Shown one piece after another: positions 9,874 through 20,479 of a stretch of 64,000 bases of DNA. Position 1 is the stretch's first letter; each line of letters begins with the position of its first letter. The position numbers and the translations under genes were made by a program. The notes under the pieces were generated by a model that had not been told where the DNA came from, did no database searches, and saw only the letters and a program-made list of their open reading frames with translations. This DNA comes from Symbiodinium natans (lineage: Eukaryota > Sar > Dinophyceae > Suessiales > Symbiodiniaceae), in contig CAJNDS010000180.1 in assembly GCA_905221605.1 (NCBI GenBank), forward strand, positions 124,001 to 188,000. The letters are read 5' to 3'.

Positions 9874-10168
9874 GTGTACCAATCATGGGCCGACATGATT
9901 GGTACATTGGTACATTGGTACATTAGTTCATCCCGTGCCATCATAGGCCGAAATGATTGGGACGTTGGTACATTGGTGCGGTCGGGTTCTTGCCCCAATC
10001 ATGGGCTCAAATGATTGGGACGTTGGTACGTTGGTGCGGTTGGGGTTTTGTCCCAATCATGGGCCCAAATGATTGGGACGTTGGTACGTTGGTGCGGCTG
10101 GGGTTTTGTCCCAATCATGGGCTCAAATGATTGGGACGTTGGTACGTTGGTGCGGGTGGGGTTTTGGC
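9874..10168. repeat. right arm of satellite hairpin with three 58-bp units
   Basis: CCAATCATGGGC(C/T)(C/G)AAATGATTGG recurs, finishing in 58-bp tandem units that start at 9995, 10053 and 10111 and include ACGTTGGTACGTTGGTGCGG. Confidence 0.85.
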
Positions 10169-10251
10169 ACACATAATAGAAACATCGAGTGCAGACAAAG
10201 TGCAAAAGACGGAAATTGCACAAAAGGTAGGGGGGGGGGATAGGCATGTAC

Positions 10252-10345
10252 CCATATATATATATATATATATATATTTGTTTTTAGACATGCATATCTC
10301 TATTTTAAATAATCATACATATATACATAAATCATATATATATAT
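10252..10345 (+). repeat. dispersed AT-rich element, copy 2
   Basis: (TA)n, GTTTTTAGACATGCATA, TCTCTATTTTAAATAATC, then ATATATACATA; matches 6943-7058. Confidence 0.75.
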
Positions 10346-10359
10346 ATATAGATAACACA

Positions 10360-11210
10360 TACATACAGCCAGCTTGGGGCCCCTTCTGCCCCGCAACATT
10401 TGTAACGAGGCGCGGCCTTCGTCGTACTTTCCATTCCAGGCCGGGGAGGAGGGCTACCGTAGTGAAAGGCAGTGGTTGATAGCGTTGGTGTGTTGTGCCG
10501 GAGGCCAAGCTGCCGTGCAAGCCTCATCTCATAGTTGGAGGCAGTCCCGGGATTTTGTTGATCTGAGTGCTCCTCACAAACACCCAAGACGCCCCAGGCT
10601 TCCTGAACTCGAAGCCCAACCCAAAACGCAAACAAACTCGACAAAGACGCTGGGAAAAGCGGGCATCAAGAACAAACAAACCACCCAACCAAAAGTTGCC
10701 CTCAGCACTCCCCTGAGGCCTGCTGGTCTGGAGCTTGCTGGTTGGCCTCTGGTGCTTTTGGGAGTCCTGGCAGCTCTGGCGATGCATCGCTGCCTGGGAG
10801 CGCGTCCCGCCACGCTCCGTGGCTTGTGCCCCCAATGCTTGCCACCGGTTGCCCCCCCTCCCCCCACACACACATGGTTTTTTTATTAAGGGGGGGGGGC
10901 TGCCAATGTGTGCACTCCCACACCCACGCTGCAGGTCCTGCAGTCTGACCGCTGCCCCTGCAGCTGCGCACAAGGGTCCAATGACGACGTCCATATGCGC
11001 CGTGAGTTCGAGTTTTGCGCCGAAGGCTTGCAGCGGCTGTTTTGGGAGTAGATTGGAGCAAGTTGGAGGCCCAGCGGTAGAAATTTCCTGACACGACATG
11101 TGACGCAGCAAGGCGACGCCTGCTTCTTTGGGAAGCAGTGGTGTGCCCGATCGGTTCCATCCTGGGCCAGCGCTGCGACCAACCCAGCCGCCAGCCTGCA
11201 GTCTCCCTTG
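10360..11210. other. GC-rich stretch, coding status unclear
   Basis: Long open frames occur on both strands (a + frame at 10374-10889 with a hydrophobic run LAGWPLVLLGVLAALA near 10735-10785, and overlapping - frames to 11160). None has a recognisable motif and the opposing frames exclude each other. I cannot assign a gene. Confidence 0.3.
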
Positions 11211-11214
11211 AGTA

Positions 11215-11320
11215 ATATAGGGGTCGCCATAATTTTACTAGTAGTATTCCCTTATTATGGTCCCTTGTAACTATAACTATAACAACCCCCCCAAAACCCT
11301 ATGTAGGCCCCTAGAGTAGG
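11215..11320 (+). repeat. dispersed repeat M4, copy 1
   Basis: AGTAGTATTCCCTTAT, ATGGTCCCTT, ACTATAACAACCCCCC, CCCTATGTAGGCCCCTA. The same motif order is found at about 23165-23282 within the dehydratase gene. Confidence 0.65.
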
Positions 11321-11773
11321 CTGTGGAATCTGGCATCCGGTCATCGTTTGTCAGTCATCGACTTCGCCATTCGCGCCGTTCGTCCGCCATTCTGCTGAGG
11401 TGCTGGGCCGGTGCCAGAAAGACCGTTGCGGGGGACCGCGTGGCGTGGAGAGCTTCAACATCTCATGCGATCGGTCTGCTGATCCTCCCTTTCACGTCAG
11501 CTGGCTGGTGCGGAACTTCCCCGCGAAGGTGCGGCCGATCTGCGGGACGTGACAGCCCGTTGGGAGACCCCAGAGTCCTGCGGGCCTGCTCAGGTGCGGC
11601 GGATGCTGCGTTTCGGCGCCGGTGGGCTGAACCATCACTTGAACTCACCAGGCCCTTATGGTTTTACCTCGATCCCCGGCTGCCTTCATGCTTCTGCGGT
11701 GGCTGTGCAGGTGGCGCTATGGACCGGAACGGTCTCCAGGGAGTCAGCTTGACGGTCAGCAGCTTTGATGGCA

Positions 11774-11961
11774 GGAAGAGCCACTAAGAGAAAGAGTGTC
11801 ACAAAGAGGCTTCTTGCATCTTGTGCCAGGTGAAGATCTCATCGACTCCTTGAATGCTCGTCTGGACCGTTTCCTGGCTTGGCTTGAGCTCTTGCGAAAG
11901 TTTTGGGTTCCGATAAAACTCTACGGCGGCCGGGGGGCCCTTGTTAGCAGCTGCAGATAGT
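11774..11961 (+). CDS. possible exon of an unidentified protein
   Basis: After a CAG|G acceptor-like site an open frame runs 62 residues to a stop. It has a normal, non-repetitive composition and a predicted helix (GEDLIDSLNARLDRFLAW, then LELLRKFWVPIKLYGG). No family is recognised. A longer open frame upstream (11323-11787) overlaps it in another phase. Coding status is inferred from composition only. Confidence 0.3.
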
Positions 11962-12019
11962 AATTCGCTGTTGCGGTATGGTGGTGATTCTGCTCGAAAT
12001 TCGGGCGCTGTCTCCTTAG

Positions 12020-12150
12020 AACCCTAAACCCAAAAAACCCAAAAACCAAAAAACCCAAAGACCCAAAAACCCATAAAAACCCATAACAACCCATAAAAAA
12101 CCCCAAAAAACACCAAAAAACCCATAAAAAGCCCAAAAATGACCAAAAAC
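12020..12150. repeat. CCCAAAAA / CCCATAAAA low-complexity run
   Basis: About 14 short A/C-rich units (ACCCAAAAA, CCCATAAAAA), a decayed relative of the telomere-like arrays or simple sequence. Confidence 0.7.
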
Positions 12151-12299
12151 CCGAAAGCCCTAAAAGGCTTGTCCGTCGTTTGGCACATTGGCTGCTGGCC
12201 CCCTGCCCGGTACCTCGTTGCCAGCGGGCAGATGACCATCGACTCTGGCTGGGTCCGGCTCGCAGCTGCCGGTATCACCTTGCAGGCCCAACTTCTAAA

Positions 12300-12450
12300 T
12301 AACAGTAATAACAATAACAACAAGAAACCAATATAATAATACGAATCATAATCATAATAATAATCATAATAATAATAATAATACTACTAATCATAATAAA
12401 AATAATAATAATCAAAATAGTAAGACTCATAACCATAAGTATTATTATTT
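12300..12450. repeat. degenerate AAT/CAATAA low-complexity run
   Basis: AATAATAATCATAATAAT-type simple sequence with no other signal. Confidence 0.8.
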
Positions 12451-12679
12451 GTTGGAAAATGACCCTTATCACTTTGGAAAGGTTCCCCTGTTTCCTGCCT
12501 GAGACGTGTAGTATGTATGTCATTATGTCATGCCGACGTATGTACCGACGTACGTGTATACCGCATACCTGTGTGTTGACGTAGACGGAGCTTAATCCCC
12601 TGCTCCTTGATGTGTGTCATGGGGTTTTATGCCCTGAAGGGCGACTCGGCGTAGAATGAAGCAGCATAGTATTGGCTGT

Positions 12680-12788
12680 ACTTGAAGGTCCATGGTCCTT
12701 ATTAGCCAATTATAACTGTACTTATCACCCAAATTATAACCACTTAGAACTGGAGAACTGGTTCAGAAGTATCCTGAACCTCCAAGTA
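12680..12788. repeat. MITE-like element, family M1, copy 1
   Basis: Ends are near-complementary: ACTTGAAGGTCCATGG at the left and CCTGAACCTCCAAGT at the right, with an AT-rich core (CCAATTATAACTGTACTTAT). Related copies lie near 32092, 39185, 47750, 49755 and 52825. Confidence 0.7.
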
Positions 12789-12789
12789 G

Positions 12790-13150
12790 GCCCTGAGGCC
12801 CCCTTAGCAGTTGGCCATGCCAACCCGAGAATGTCTGGCCGACTCGTCGGCTCGTCGGTGTGGGCGACAAGCGTGCAAAGGTCCCCGCCCACATTCTCCC
12901 AGCCCTTTCTCGCACCCCGATTAGGCCCCGATTGCACCCGAAATAGAAAGCATAAGGACGGCAGACCCAAGATGCTGTGCGACGCAGCGGCTTCAGTTGA
13001 ACTCTTTTTGGATTTTTGTGGCAGTCGCCCTGCCCGCAGACCGGCGTGCCGAAAAACCAACGAGAACAACACAGAAATTGAGGCTGCACTCGCTTCGTCC
13101 TCCATCATATGAATCGACTGTCCTAGTATGACAACGGCAGACCGTTGAAT
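12790..13150. other. stretch with opposing open frames, unassigned
   Basis: A + frame to 13112 and - frames to 12734 fully overlap; neither shows a known motif. Confidence 0.3.
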
Positions 13151-13690
13151 TCAGGCCGCCATTTGACCGGCATCAACGGACAAGAAATGACCGCGAAGGC
13201 GTCTCAACAAGGCTAAACCTGGAGGGGCATGCTCGCTTGCCGCGCCCCCGCTCCGCGCCCGAAACCCTGCCGCAGGCCATCGCAGGCCATCCTCGTCACG
13301 CAGTAGTGCGTTTGCAGGCGCATGGGTTTGCCGTGCCAGCTTGGGATGCTCTCCCCGCCGCCAGCACCCGAAACTACCCCGGGCGACCGTTGCGGGGATG
13401 GCAGCGCGCCGCCACGCCGCCTGCGAGACTTTGATCCGGCTTCTCGCGTGTTGCTCCTGTTCCTGTCCCAGGCGGGCCCTGGCGGACCGCGTGCCGTCCC
13501 TGCGCTTCCCACTGCCGCAGCACTCCGCGTCCCCAGCGAGTAGCAAGTGCATGCGCCCGTAAAGTGTGTGGCAGCGCGAGATCGCTGCATCCTGGGCAGC
13601 GGTGTGTTCGTCCGTGAGGTTCGGCGGCACGGTGCGCAAGGTAGTGGCAGCCCGGTGCGGCGCACAGCAGCAGCAGTAACCATAACAAGA
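13150..13690. pseudogene. LINE-type reverse transcriptase fragments, inverted mosaic
   Basis: On the + strand, 13240-13545 carries the post-RT linker typical of dinoflagellate LINE-type elements (AHGFAVPAWDAL; FDPASRVLLL; SQAGPGGPRAVPALPT). On the - strand, 13690-13560 carries a thumb-like segment (LLLLLCAAPGCHYL; LRTVPPNLTDEHTAAQD). Both need frame changes to read through, so this is a decayed, rearranged copy. The family resemblance is from memory of such elements; the exact family is not known. Confidence 0.5.
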
Positions 13691-13699
13691 CTTTACAGT

Positions 13700-14160
13700 T
13701 CGCTTCCTTTCGCCACGTTTCCTTGTCTACACGATTGAAAATACTTGCTACCGTTGTTTCGCCAGTGGCATGTTCTGTGTCGCGGGGGGCACAGAACTAT
13801 TGACAAACCTGACCTGCACCGTCTGGATGTTGCAGGCGGTTGCTTCGTGGAGTGGTGGGACCACTTGGAAACATTTTGTGGGATGACCCGTGGCATGAAA
13901 CTCTTCATGTTTGGAACAACGAGGATCGGAATGCTTGGCATGAGAGCTCGAGATATAGTGGAAGGGGCAGCCTTCGGCAAGTGGAAATTGGCCACTTACA
14001 TTGAAAATTGCCATTTAATCGATGGGTGATTCGTGTGTTGGAACAACCGAGCACTGCGGAATGTTGGCATCATTTGGGGAATTGGAAGTTGGCGTCTGTT
14101 GAGTGGTTGTCACAAGCAATTCATTTCATTCATGCGCAGTTAGACGTCGCATCTGATTTT
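13700..14160. other. unassigned stretch between LINE fragments
   Basis: One + open frame (13745-14029) without recognised motif. Words such as GGAAATTGGCC / GGAATTGGAAG and GGAACAACGAGG / GGAACAACCGAG recur 100-150 bp apart, suggesting an internal degenerate duplication. Confidence 0.3.
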
Positions 14161-14880
14161 CATTGCCTGCGCCTTACACGTGCGCCCGTCTAGCATCACG
14201 CTCATTGCACGGCACCGGCAGGCGGCTGGCTGGCACATACTCCATGCCTCTCGCATCCGCCAGAAGCTCGCCCGTATCACATTCATCGGCTCCTGCCGCC
14301 CGGAGCTCGAGCAGGCTCGCCGCGCGGCGACGGCAAGGAGGCCGGTCCAGCGATGGAAGTGGGCGTGTAAAGCGGTTGGTCCGCGAATCGAGCTCCCAAC
14401 CTCTCCCTGCGGCGAGGCAGGCGCGTTCTGATACCGACGAGGCCCACCGGGAGCACGCCTGTGCCCGCGCATTCGGCAAGTGCTCACAGCTGGGGTGCTG
14501 GTGCCAGGCGACGACACTACGCTTGTGGCCCTCGCGATCCCGCCAGGCGTCCGCCAGTACCCCGCCATGTTGCGTAGCACTAAGCGCGGAGCAGCCCCAG
14601 GGTTGTCGGGCCAACTGCCGAGCATTACAAGCAGCTGAGGCATTTACAGCCGTCGTCAACAGCCTTCGTCAACAGCCTTGCGCGGGCGGAGGTGCCTGCC
14701 GCCGTCGCTGATGCACAGCCGAATGGTGGCGTTTGCGGCGTTGCGACCTGCGACATTCTCACTCTGGCATCTAGAGTCCAGGGTGCTGGCTAGCACGTTT
14801 GCTGACGTGTTCGACCTCAGTGCGCGCGCCGGAACCGATGCCTTGGCCGCTCTCCTGCGTGCAGCCGTTGAGCTGGACCT
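14160..14880 (+). pseudogene. LINE-type RT fragment, N-terminal palm region
   Basis: The segment FADVFDLSARAGTDALAALL (about 14797-14856) matches the RT region in which related elements read FALSTRAGTDAL, just before the first catalytic aspartate. Upstream frames are open but shifted. GC content is high and no intact frame spans the domain. Confidence 0.45.
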
Positions 14881-15690
14881 AAGCGGTGGTCGTGCGCCAG
14901 TGTGGTGGCGGGTCCCACGGGCATGGACAAGCCATTGCCCGGGTCGATGCTGCTGCCGGCCGTGTCCCCAGGCTCAGCCGCTGCACAGGGTGCTGCCGGC
15001 TGCAAGCAGGTGCCCAGGACAGGCACGCTGCCCAGCCGGCGGCCCGCAAGTGTGCAGCCGCCTTTCCGGCCGCACGTATGCTGGGTGCGTCCGCCGTGGC
15101 ACCGGCTTGCCGTGGCGCGAGCACCGCTCCATCGCGGGCCGGCACCGCTGTTGAAGGAGACAAGAACGCTATGTCTCGCGCGACTTGCCATGCATCTGAC
15201 CGGGCATCGTCGTCGCCCCACATTGATGCGAGAGCGCTCCATACGGCATCGTCGTGCGCACGTGCATAAGGGGCAATGGACGACAGCGGTAGGTTGAAGA
15301 CCAGGTGTTGCGCTCGAGGCGCTGCGCAAAAAAGGCGAGCAACTGCATATCGGGGAGCTGTGGCAGGTGGCGCAGCGGATTGAGCTCCTCCTCTGCACGG
15401 CTACTGGCTAGCGCCTGGACGTACTCGTCGTGCCCGAAGGGAACACCCATCGCGACGAAGCGACGAACCCGCGCTCACCGGGTTGCTTGTCTCGCCATGT
15501 CTCGCCGAGGCAACGATGCAGGGCGGCGCCTGGGCCCCCGGCGGCAGCGTCTTGCCGAGGTTGGCGGCGACACTTGCCTCCCATTCCACAAAGGCTGTGA
15601 TGCCGTCGAAACACTCACTCGCCCTGCTTCGTCCGCTTGCGTGCAAGGCATCGTGCTGGCTGAGGGCGTAGAGTGCGGGCGGGCTGCAGC
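14820..15690 (-). pseudogene. LINE-type RT fragment: palm, thumb and linker in order
   Basis: Reading from 15690 down: ALYALSQHDALHAS (palm, after the usual EQGD box), ANLGKT, GHDEYVQALASSRAEEEL, LRHLPQLPDMQLL, ARAHDDAVW-like and GDDDARSDAWQVARDIAF (thumb), then HLRAAGWAACLSWA (linker). The order is that of LINE-type RTs, but at least three frame changes are needed and the YxDD motif is not readable, so the copy is dead. Confidence 0.55.
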
Positions 15691-15729
15691 ACATTGTGGA
15701 CGTGACCATCGGCGTCCCACCACGAGAGT

Positions 15730-16245
15730 GTGGACGTGCGCGCGTACACGCGGCGCAAGAAGGGCATGAGCTGGGCAGGCAGCACGGGAGGCCGTCGGCC
15801 TGGAAGGATGCGTCGTCCCCCGACAGTGGCTCGCCAACACCACGGCGCCGCGGTGTGGCTCTATGTTGCGATGCCACCTTGGTTTCGCCGCCGCGGCGAG
15901 ACGGCAGCCCGATTCGCGAAGCGCCTGAGTGCGATGGCGTAGCCCTGGCAGCGGCACGGCGGCGCAAACAAACCCGCTACCGCGAGCTCAACGGAGGGGC
16001 CCAGCGGTTGTGCCGCCTCGCGAATGAAGTCGGCGGGAGGTGGAGCGCGGATTGTGAGTTCCTCCTCCACGTGCCTCCCCGCAATCCGCGGCCCCGCCGC
16101 GCAAGGCTGGGCCAGCCGGTGGTGGATCCTCGCAGTGGCCGTGCAACGCGCTGCCTGCCGATGCTTGCCATCCGCTGGCCGACATCCTGGCGCAGGAGCC
16201 GGAGGCAACGCCTAGGCCGCCTAGTAGGTTGGGGTCGAGGTGAGC
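15730..16245 (+). pseudogene. LINE-type element C-terminal region, + strand
   Basis: A long open frame contains CDATLVSPPRRDG, then CDGVALAAARRRKQTRY, then GGRWSADCEFLL. These match the region after the RT where related elements read VDATLVSP, DGVALAEARRRK, TYPEL and VGGRWS. The fragment faces away from the - strand RT fragment that ends at 15690, giving a head-to-head junction near 15700. Confidence 0.6.
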
Positions 16246-16426
16246 GGTCCTTTCCCTCCCCCCCCCCCCATCGCAGGTGGAAGAAAAGAGGACCAAGGCA
16301 GCCTTCAGGCCGGCGCCACAGAAGTGCTGAGACCTCAGCGGGCGGTGCAGACAGGCACATGGCCACCGTAGTAGGAAGAAGCCGCCGAGGAGAGGGAGGC
16401 GAAGCCGGGCCAACTGCATGAGGTCA

Positions 16427-16930
16427 GGCGCCAGCGTCGTGGCGGCCCCCACGGGCACGGCCACAGGCCACGCGCCCACCGTAAACTGGTCGTGCTGCCG
16501 AGGCGCTTGCCCTGGGCGCTTGCATTGGGACCGCGATGAGACTTGCAGTTTCAAGAAGGTGCGGGAAAAAAAACCCGGAACGCGATGTCCCGCGCAACAC
16601 GCCATGCGCCTAGGCGTGTGAGAGGTTGGCAAAGTAGGTATTGCAAGCGGGTCATTCGCCTGCATGGAGGTAAGAGCTCCTGGCAACGCTTGGCTAGGGC
16701 GTGTCGTAGATCCTAGTTCCCTAAGCAGTACAGCTTCGCTGTGTTTCCTTTCAAAAAAGTCGTCGTCGCCCAACATGGACGTGAGTGCGTGCTGAACAGC
16801 ATCATCGTGCGCACGCGCATTGGGGGCAACGGCGACAGGTTCTGTTGCCCCTCCCGAGGTTGCACTTAGCGTCGCCAGGCACGTATCATAGCTGGCGGTT
16901 AGTCCGTGCCTGCCTGCGTTTCTGCATGGC
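16427..16930 (-). pseudogene. LINE-type RT thumb fragment, second copy
   Basis: NARAHDDAVQHALTSMLGDDD, then a segment matching HAW-VARDIAF in a shifted frame. The DNA also aligns with 14885-15290 in the same orientation (shared words around GTGGCGG-CCCACGGGCA and CATCGTGCGCAC), so two related copies lie about 1.55 kb apart. Confidence 0.5.
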
Positions 16931-16934
16931 ATGG

Positions 16935-17680
16935 TGCAGTCCTCGATGAATCACCCCGCGCCCGAGCATCCTTGGATGCCGCAAGCGCGGTCGAGGAGGG
17001 GTGCGGCGCATCCAAAATGGCACCACACCAGCGAAGCATGATCGGCAGCAGCAGCATGGGTGCTGAAACAACCGACTTGCGGTCAGCAACTGCAGACAGG
17101 TGAAACAAATCATATGTATATCTTCAAAATGAGCCACGTCGGCAGCATGCGTCCTGGTTTCGACCGACTTTGTTTCCGCCTGGGCTCACGGCTGCTGCAG
17201 CACCTGCCCCTCCTGCGTGACACGCAGTCCGCCTGCCCTCAACGGCCGTAGCGGCAGCCTTGCTTTCAATGCCAATGTCGACGGGGAGTCTTGTTTGCTC
17301 AGCGACCGGCTCACCGGCTCCCCCCCTCTTGTCAGCCACATGCCCTGACCTCCGAGCTAGCGAAGCGGTGGTCCCGCTCCGCGGCGGGCTGCGCGCCTCG
17401 CCGGTGGGTTGGCACTTGGGCCGGAAAATGCTGTAGGCAACAACAAGCTGGAACGACCCATTAGACAATAGCCATGGCACGATGGGGCACGATGGGCCAC
17501 TTCTTAGTTTCTCAAGAGTATTGAAAAAAAAGTATTGGAAGCCGGCGAATGCTCTTGCTGCGGCGAGGGGCAAAAGCAGAGGCACAGTCTTTTCACAACA
17601 CTGTGGGGTTTTTGCTTTTCTCCCGCCGCCGCCGCCGCCCGCCGCCGCCGTCCGTCGGCCCCGCCCGCCGCCGCCGCAGA
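16935..17680. other. GC-rich stretch without assigned feature
   Basis: Overlapping frames on both strands up to about 17780, probably more decayed element sequence. Includes a CCG-rich tract near 17620-17680. No motif recognised. Confidence 0.3.
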
Positions 17681-17682
17681 TA

Positions 17683-17800
17683 TCGCGCAAATATCGTCTT
17701 CCGGTAGTACAAACGTAGTGTTCAAGAGGACTCTTGTGTTGTCTCGCCCCAAAACCTCCAAAACCTCGCAAACACCACGACAACTAGCTCCGGAGCTTGC
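17683..17800. repeat. ~105-130-bp repeat (GTAGTAC family), copy at 17.7 kb
   Basis: CGCAAATATCGTCTTCC, GTAGTACAAACGTAGTG, then CGCCCCAAAACCTCC and AAACCTCGCAAA. Further copies at 18345-18545 and 19465-19765; a stub (CATCGTCTTCCTGTAGTACAAA) at about 19032. Confidence 0.8.
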
Positions 17801-17877
17801 GGGAGTTTTACCATTTGGTTGCGGGGCCAAGCAGCACTCGAGGGCCTTAATCTCCGATACGTCGGAGGGTTAAGGTT

Positions 17878-17902
17878 GGGGGGGGGGGGGGGGGGGGGGG
17901 GT
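17878..17902 (+). repeat. poly-G tract
   Basis: About 24 consecutive G, followed 40 bp later by a 13-C run. Length is likely to be unreliable in any assembly. Confidence 0.9.
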
Positions 17903-18344
17903 GGTTGGGGGCGTTACACAAAGAACCCTGTCAGGGTTCCCCCCCCCCCCCCCTTTTGGTCCTCCCCCTGAGGTCCCCCTATTGTTCACCGATGTATCTG
18001 GCGATTTTTGCGATTGCTGCAGCACTGCAAGTGTCTCCGCATGAGCTTGCATTGCTTGATCTCCGAACTGCAGACCCGGTTCGCATGACAACAAGCAAAC
18101 GAAGGGTGTGCTAGACGAGCTTGCTTTGCGAGAAGCGAGAAGATGTTTCCCATGTACACATGAAGACTACACGCATGCATCGAACCAACTCTGTCAATAT
18201 GAGCTTGCGTTACACGCAGCAAGTGAAGAGTATCCTGTCGGAGCTGGCCTTGTGGGATCTCCAACATTTCAAGGAACCGAGCCATTGCTAGCTTTCGTTC
18301 GCCTTGTTCTGAAGTCGTTTTCCTGCAATACAGACATACTGCTC

Positions 18345-18545
18345 AACAGGGGGTGTTGTTGGTGCGCGCATATCGCCCCAAAAGTTCCGAAACCGCAAAT
18401 ATCGTTTTCTGGTAGTACAAACGTAGTACTGTAGAGGACGCCGGTGTTGTCGGCTTGCGCAAAGTCGCCCCACAGCCTCCGAAACTTCGCAAATATCGTG
18501 TTCTTGCGCGCAAAGTTGCTGTAGTACAAGCGTAGTACTTTGTAC
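18345..18545. repeat. GTAGTAC-family repeat, two tandem copies
   Basis: Two successive units with GTGTTGT(T/C)GG, CGCGCA, CGCCCCA-A, TCCGAAAC, CGCAAATATCGT and GTAGTACAA(A/G)CGTAGTACT. Confidence 0.8.
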
Positions 18546-18629
18546 CACCGCCATTCCCATTCTTATCCAACAGTCCCACCAATACCACTTACCCGCCACT
18601 GCTCGCCATCCTACGATCCACCCACCATG

Positions 18630-18630
<1 letters not shown>

Positions 18631-18663
<33 letters not shown>
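18631..18663 (+). repeat. (GA)n microsatellite
   Basis: About 16 GA dinucleotides. Confidence 0.95.
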
Positions 18664-18665
<2 letters not shown>

Positions 18666-18679
18666 GGGTCCTTGAACGA

Positions 18680-19460
18680 TCGTGTGTCACTTGAACCCAG
18701 CCGCACGTGCTGAGGTGCAAAGGAGTTTGGGCGGGGATGTGCCCGCCCAAACCCCCCACCATCTGACAACGCAAAAACCCAAACCAAGCCCAAGCCAAAC
18801 CAAGTTTTACAGGCCGGGCTCGATTGCACAATCGCCAGGCTTTTTTTTGAGGACGTCCTCAAAGACAACCCTGCCCTGAAACCACACACGCACAACTCAA
18901 AGACAAACCTGCCCTATACCACTCCTATACCGTAACCATTGTAACCCTGCGGTATGTATAGGTTCAGGTATAGGTCCTTATGCCCAGGGAGCTCCTTAAG
19001 CCCTACAACCCGTTAAGGGTTCCTAAAAATGATCGCAAGCATCGTCTTCCTGTAGTACAAATCATGCGTCACGCACTCGTTTCACTCCCTTGTTTCCTTA
19101 TATTTTAATAGGAGTTCTCGTTTACACGGTTAATCCACAGTCTCATGATAAGGGCTGTAGTTCGTGCACTCGTTCTCTCATTTCGTGCACGCATTATACT
19201 GTTTTTCACGCGTGTACTTGTAATAATATTTAGTTCGCGTGTTCACATGTTCACTTCGTATTATTAATATATCCCGGGTGATTGGTGGACTGACCGATGA
19301 TGGGGGCCTGTCACGTAGAAAGACTCATGATGGTACGGTTTCTAGGGGCGGTTCCAAGGTCTGGTTCACGGGTGACAGGGTGAATGAGGCTTACAAGGAG
19401 TTAAGGTGTCATGAGATTGATGGACGCCCCTAGAGATATAGATCCTGACAACAAAGAAAA
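18680..19460. other. unassigned stretch
   Basis: Repeated words (TCGTGCACTCGTT, CGTGTTCAC) around 19060-19250 and a partial GTAGTAC-family stub at 19032. No gene recognised. Confidence 0.3.
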
Positions 19461-19464
19461 AACA

Positions 19465-19765
19465 TAGTACTCTTAGGACCCCGGTGTTGTCGGCGCGCGC
19501 AAAGTCGCCCCAAAACCTGCGAAACAAATTCCGCGCGCTGCGAAACCTCGCAAATATCACGCAAATATCGTCTTCCTGTAGTACACACGTAGTACTGTAT
19601 AGGACCTGGGTGTTGTCGGCGCGCGCAAAGCCGCCCCAAAACCTCCGAAACCTCGCAAACATCGTGTTCCCGTAGTACAAACGTAGTACTCTATAAGACC
19701 CGGATGTTGTTGGCCCGCGCAAAGTCACCCCCAAAGCCTCCGAACCTCGCAAAAAGATAGACATG
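19465..19765. repeat. GTAGTAC-family repeat, three tandem copies
   Basis: Three head-to-tail units at about 19465-19590, 19590-19690 and 19690-19765. Each runs from GTTGTCGG(C/-)GCGCGCAAAG through CGCCCCAAAACCT, CGAAACCTCGCAAA and TCGT-TTCC to GTAGTACAAACGTAGTACT. Confidence 0.85.
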
Positions 19766-19769
19766 TGGG

Positions 19770-20470
19770 GTTATCCGGTCCTTTAATTGAAGAGTCTTTT
19801 GCTTGACCCTCGCTCAATCACACTCATCCCCTATCCCCTTCCCCCTCCCCGCTCATGTTGCAATTCTATTATTAGCCCGTACAATAATATTAATGGGGCA
19901 TTATCATCACCCGGGATTTTGTTACGCGAGATCAGTTCACCCACGGTTCCAAGAAGATATGCGGTTACCACCTTGAGACCCCCCCTCCCCCTGTGCGCCC
20001 CGGCCCCTTCCCTCCCCCCTCCCCCTCTCCCTTCGTATGGCTCTCACTGGGCCCCACGTTAGTCCGTTTTCAGGTTACGTATGAGATTGAGAACACGAAA
20101 TACGAGTCTGTTTATGTTCATGGTTGCACACGACGAAAAAAGCGTTTAGCTTTCGTGCCCCCGATCTCAAATTAGTATGAGGCTTACGAACTTCAACAGT
20201 GGTTGAACTTCTGAACTTAAGAGCCCGATTTCGCTGGTTCCCGAGTTGTTTTGCTGATTCTGCCACGATCCTCCGTCTGGAGCCGCCGATGGGTTTCTTT
20301 TTGAGCTACTTCCAACTTGGTGCTCCCCCTCTGGGGTTGTGCGAGCTGTGGAGCTTTCTGGCTTTCGCTAAGTGATGTGTGCAAGCAACGCGATAGCCCC
20401 CCAGACTGTTGATGTTTGTCCCGTAACGAGGATGACAGCAAGAAACGTCCTGGTTTCCCATCGCAGGGAG
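19770..20470. other. unassigned stretch
   Basis: Pyrimidine-rich around 19820-19850 and 19980-20035. Frames on both strands are short and show no known motif. Confidence 0.3.
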
Positions 20471-20479
20471 TAGGGAGTG

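Noticed and set aside
9453-10014. Long frames on both strands reading VHWYIGTL or MYQCTNVP repeats
   Set aside because: An 8-bp satellite without stops is open in several frames on both strands; no coding evidence.
9483-10168. CRISPR array
   Set aside because: Units are contiguous or nearly so, with no unique spacers of constant length, and the context is eukaryotic.
19366-19764. - strand frame with a repeated peptide around FRRFWGDFARADN
   Set aside because: It follows the GTAGTAC-family DNA repeat, and equivalent peptides appear in other frames at other copies, so DNA repeat structure explains it.
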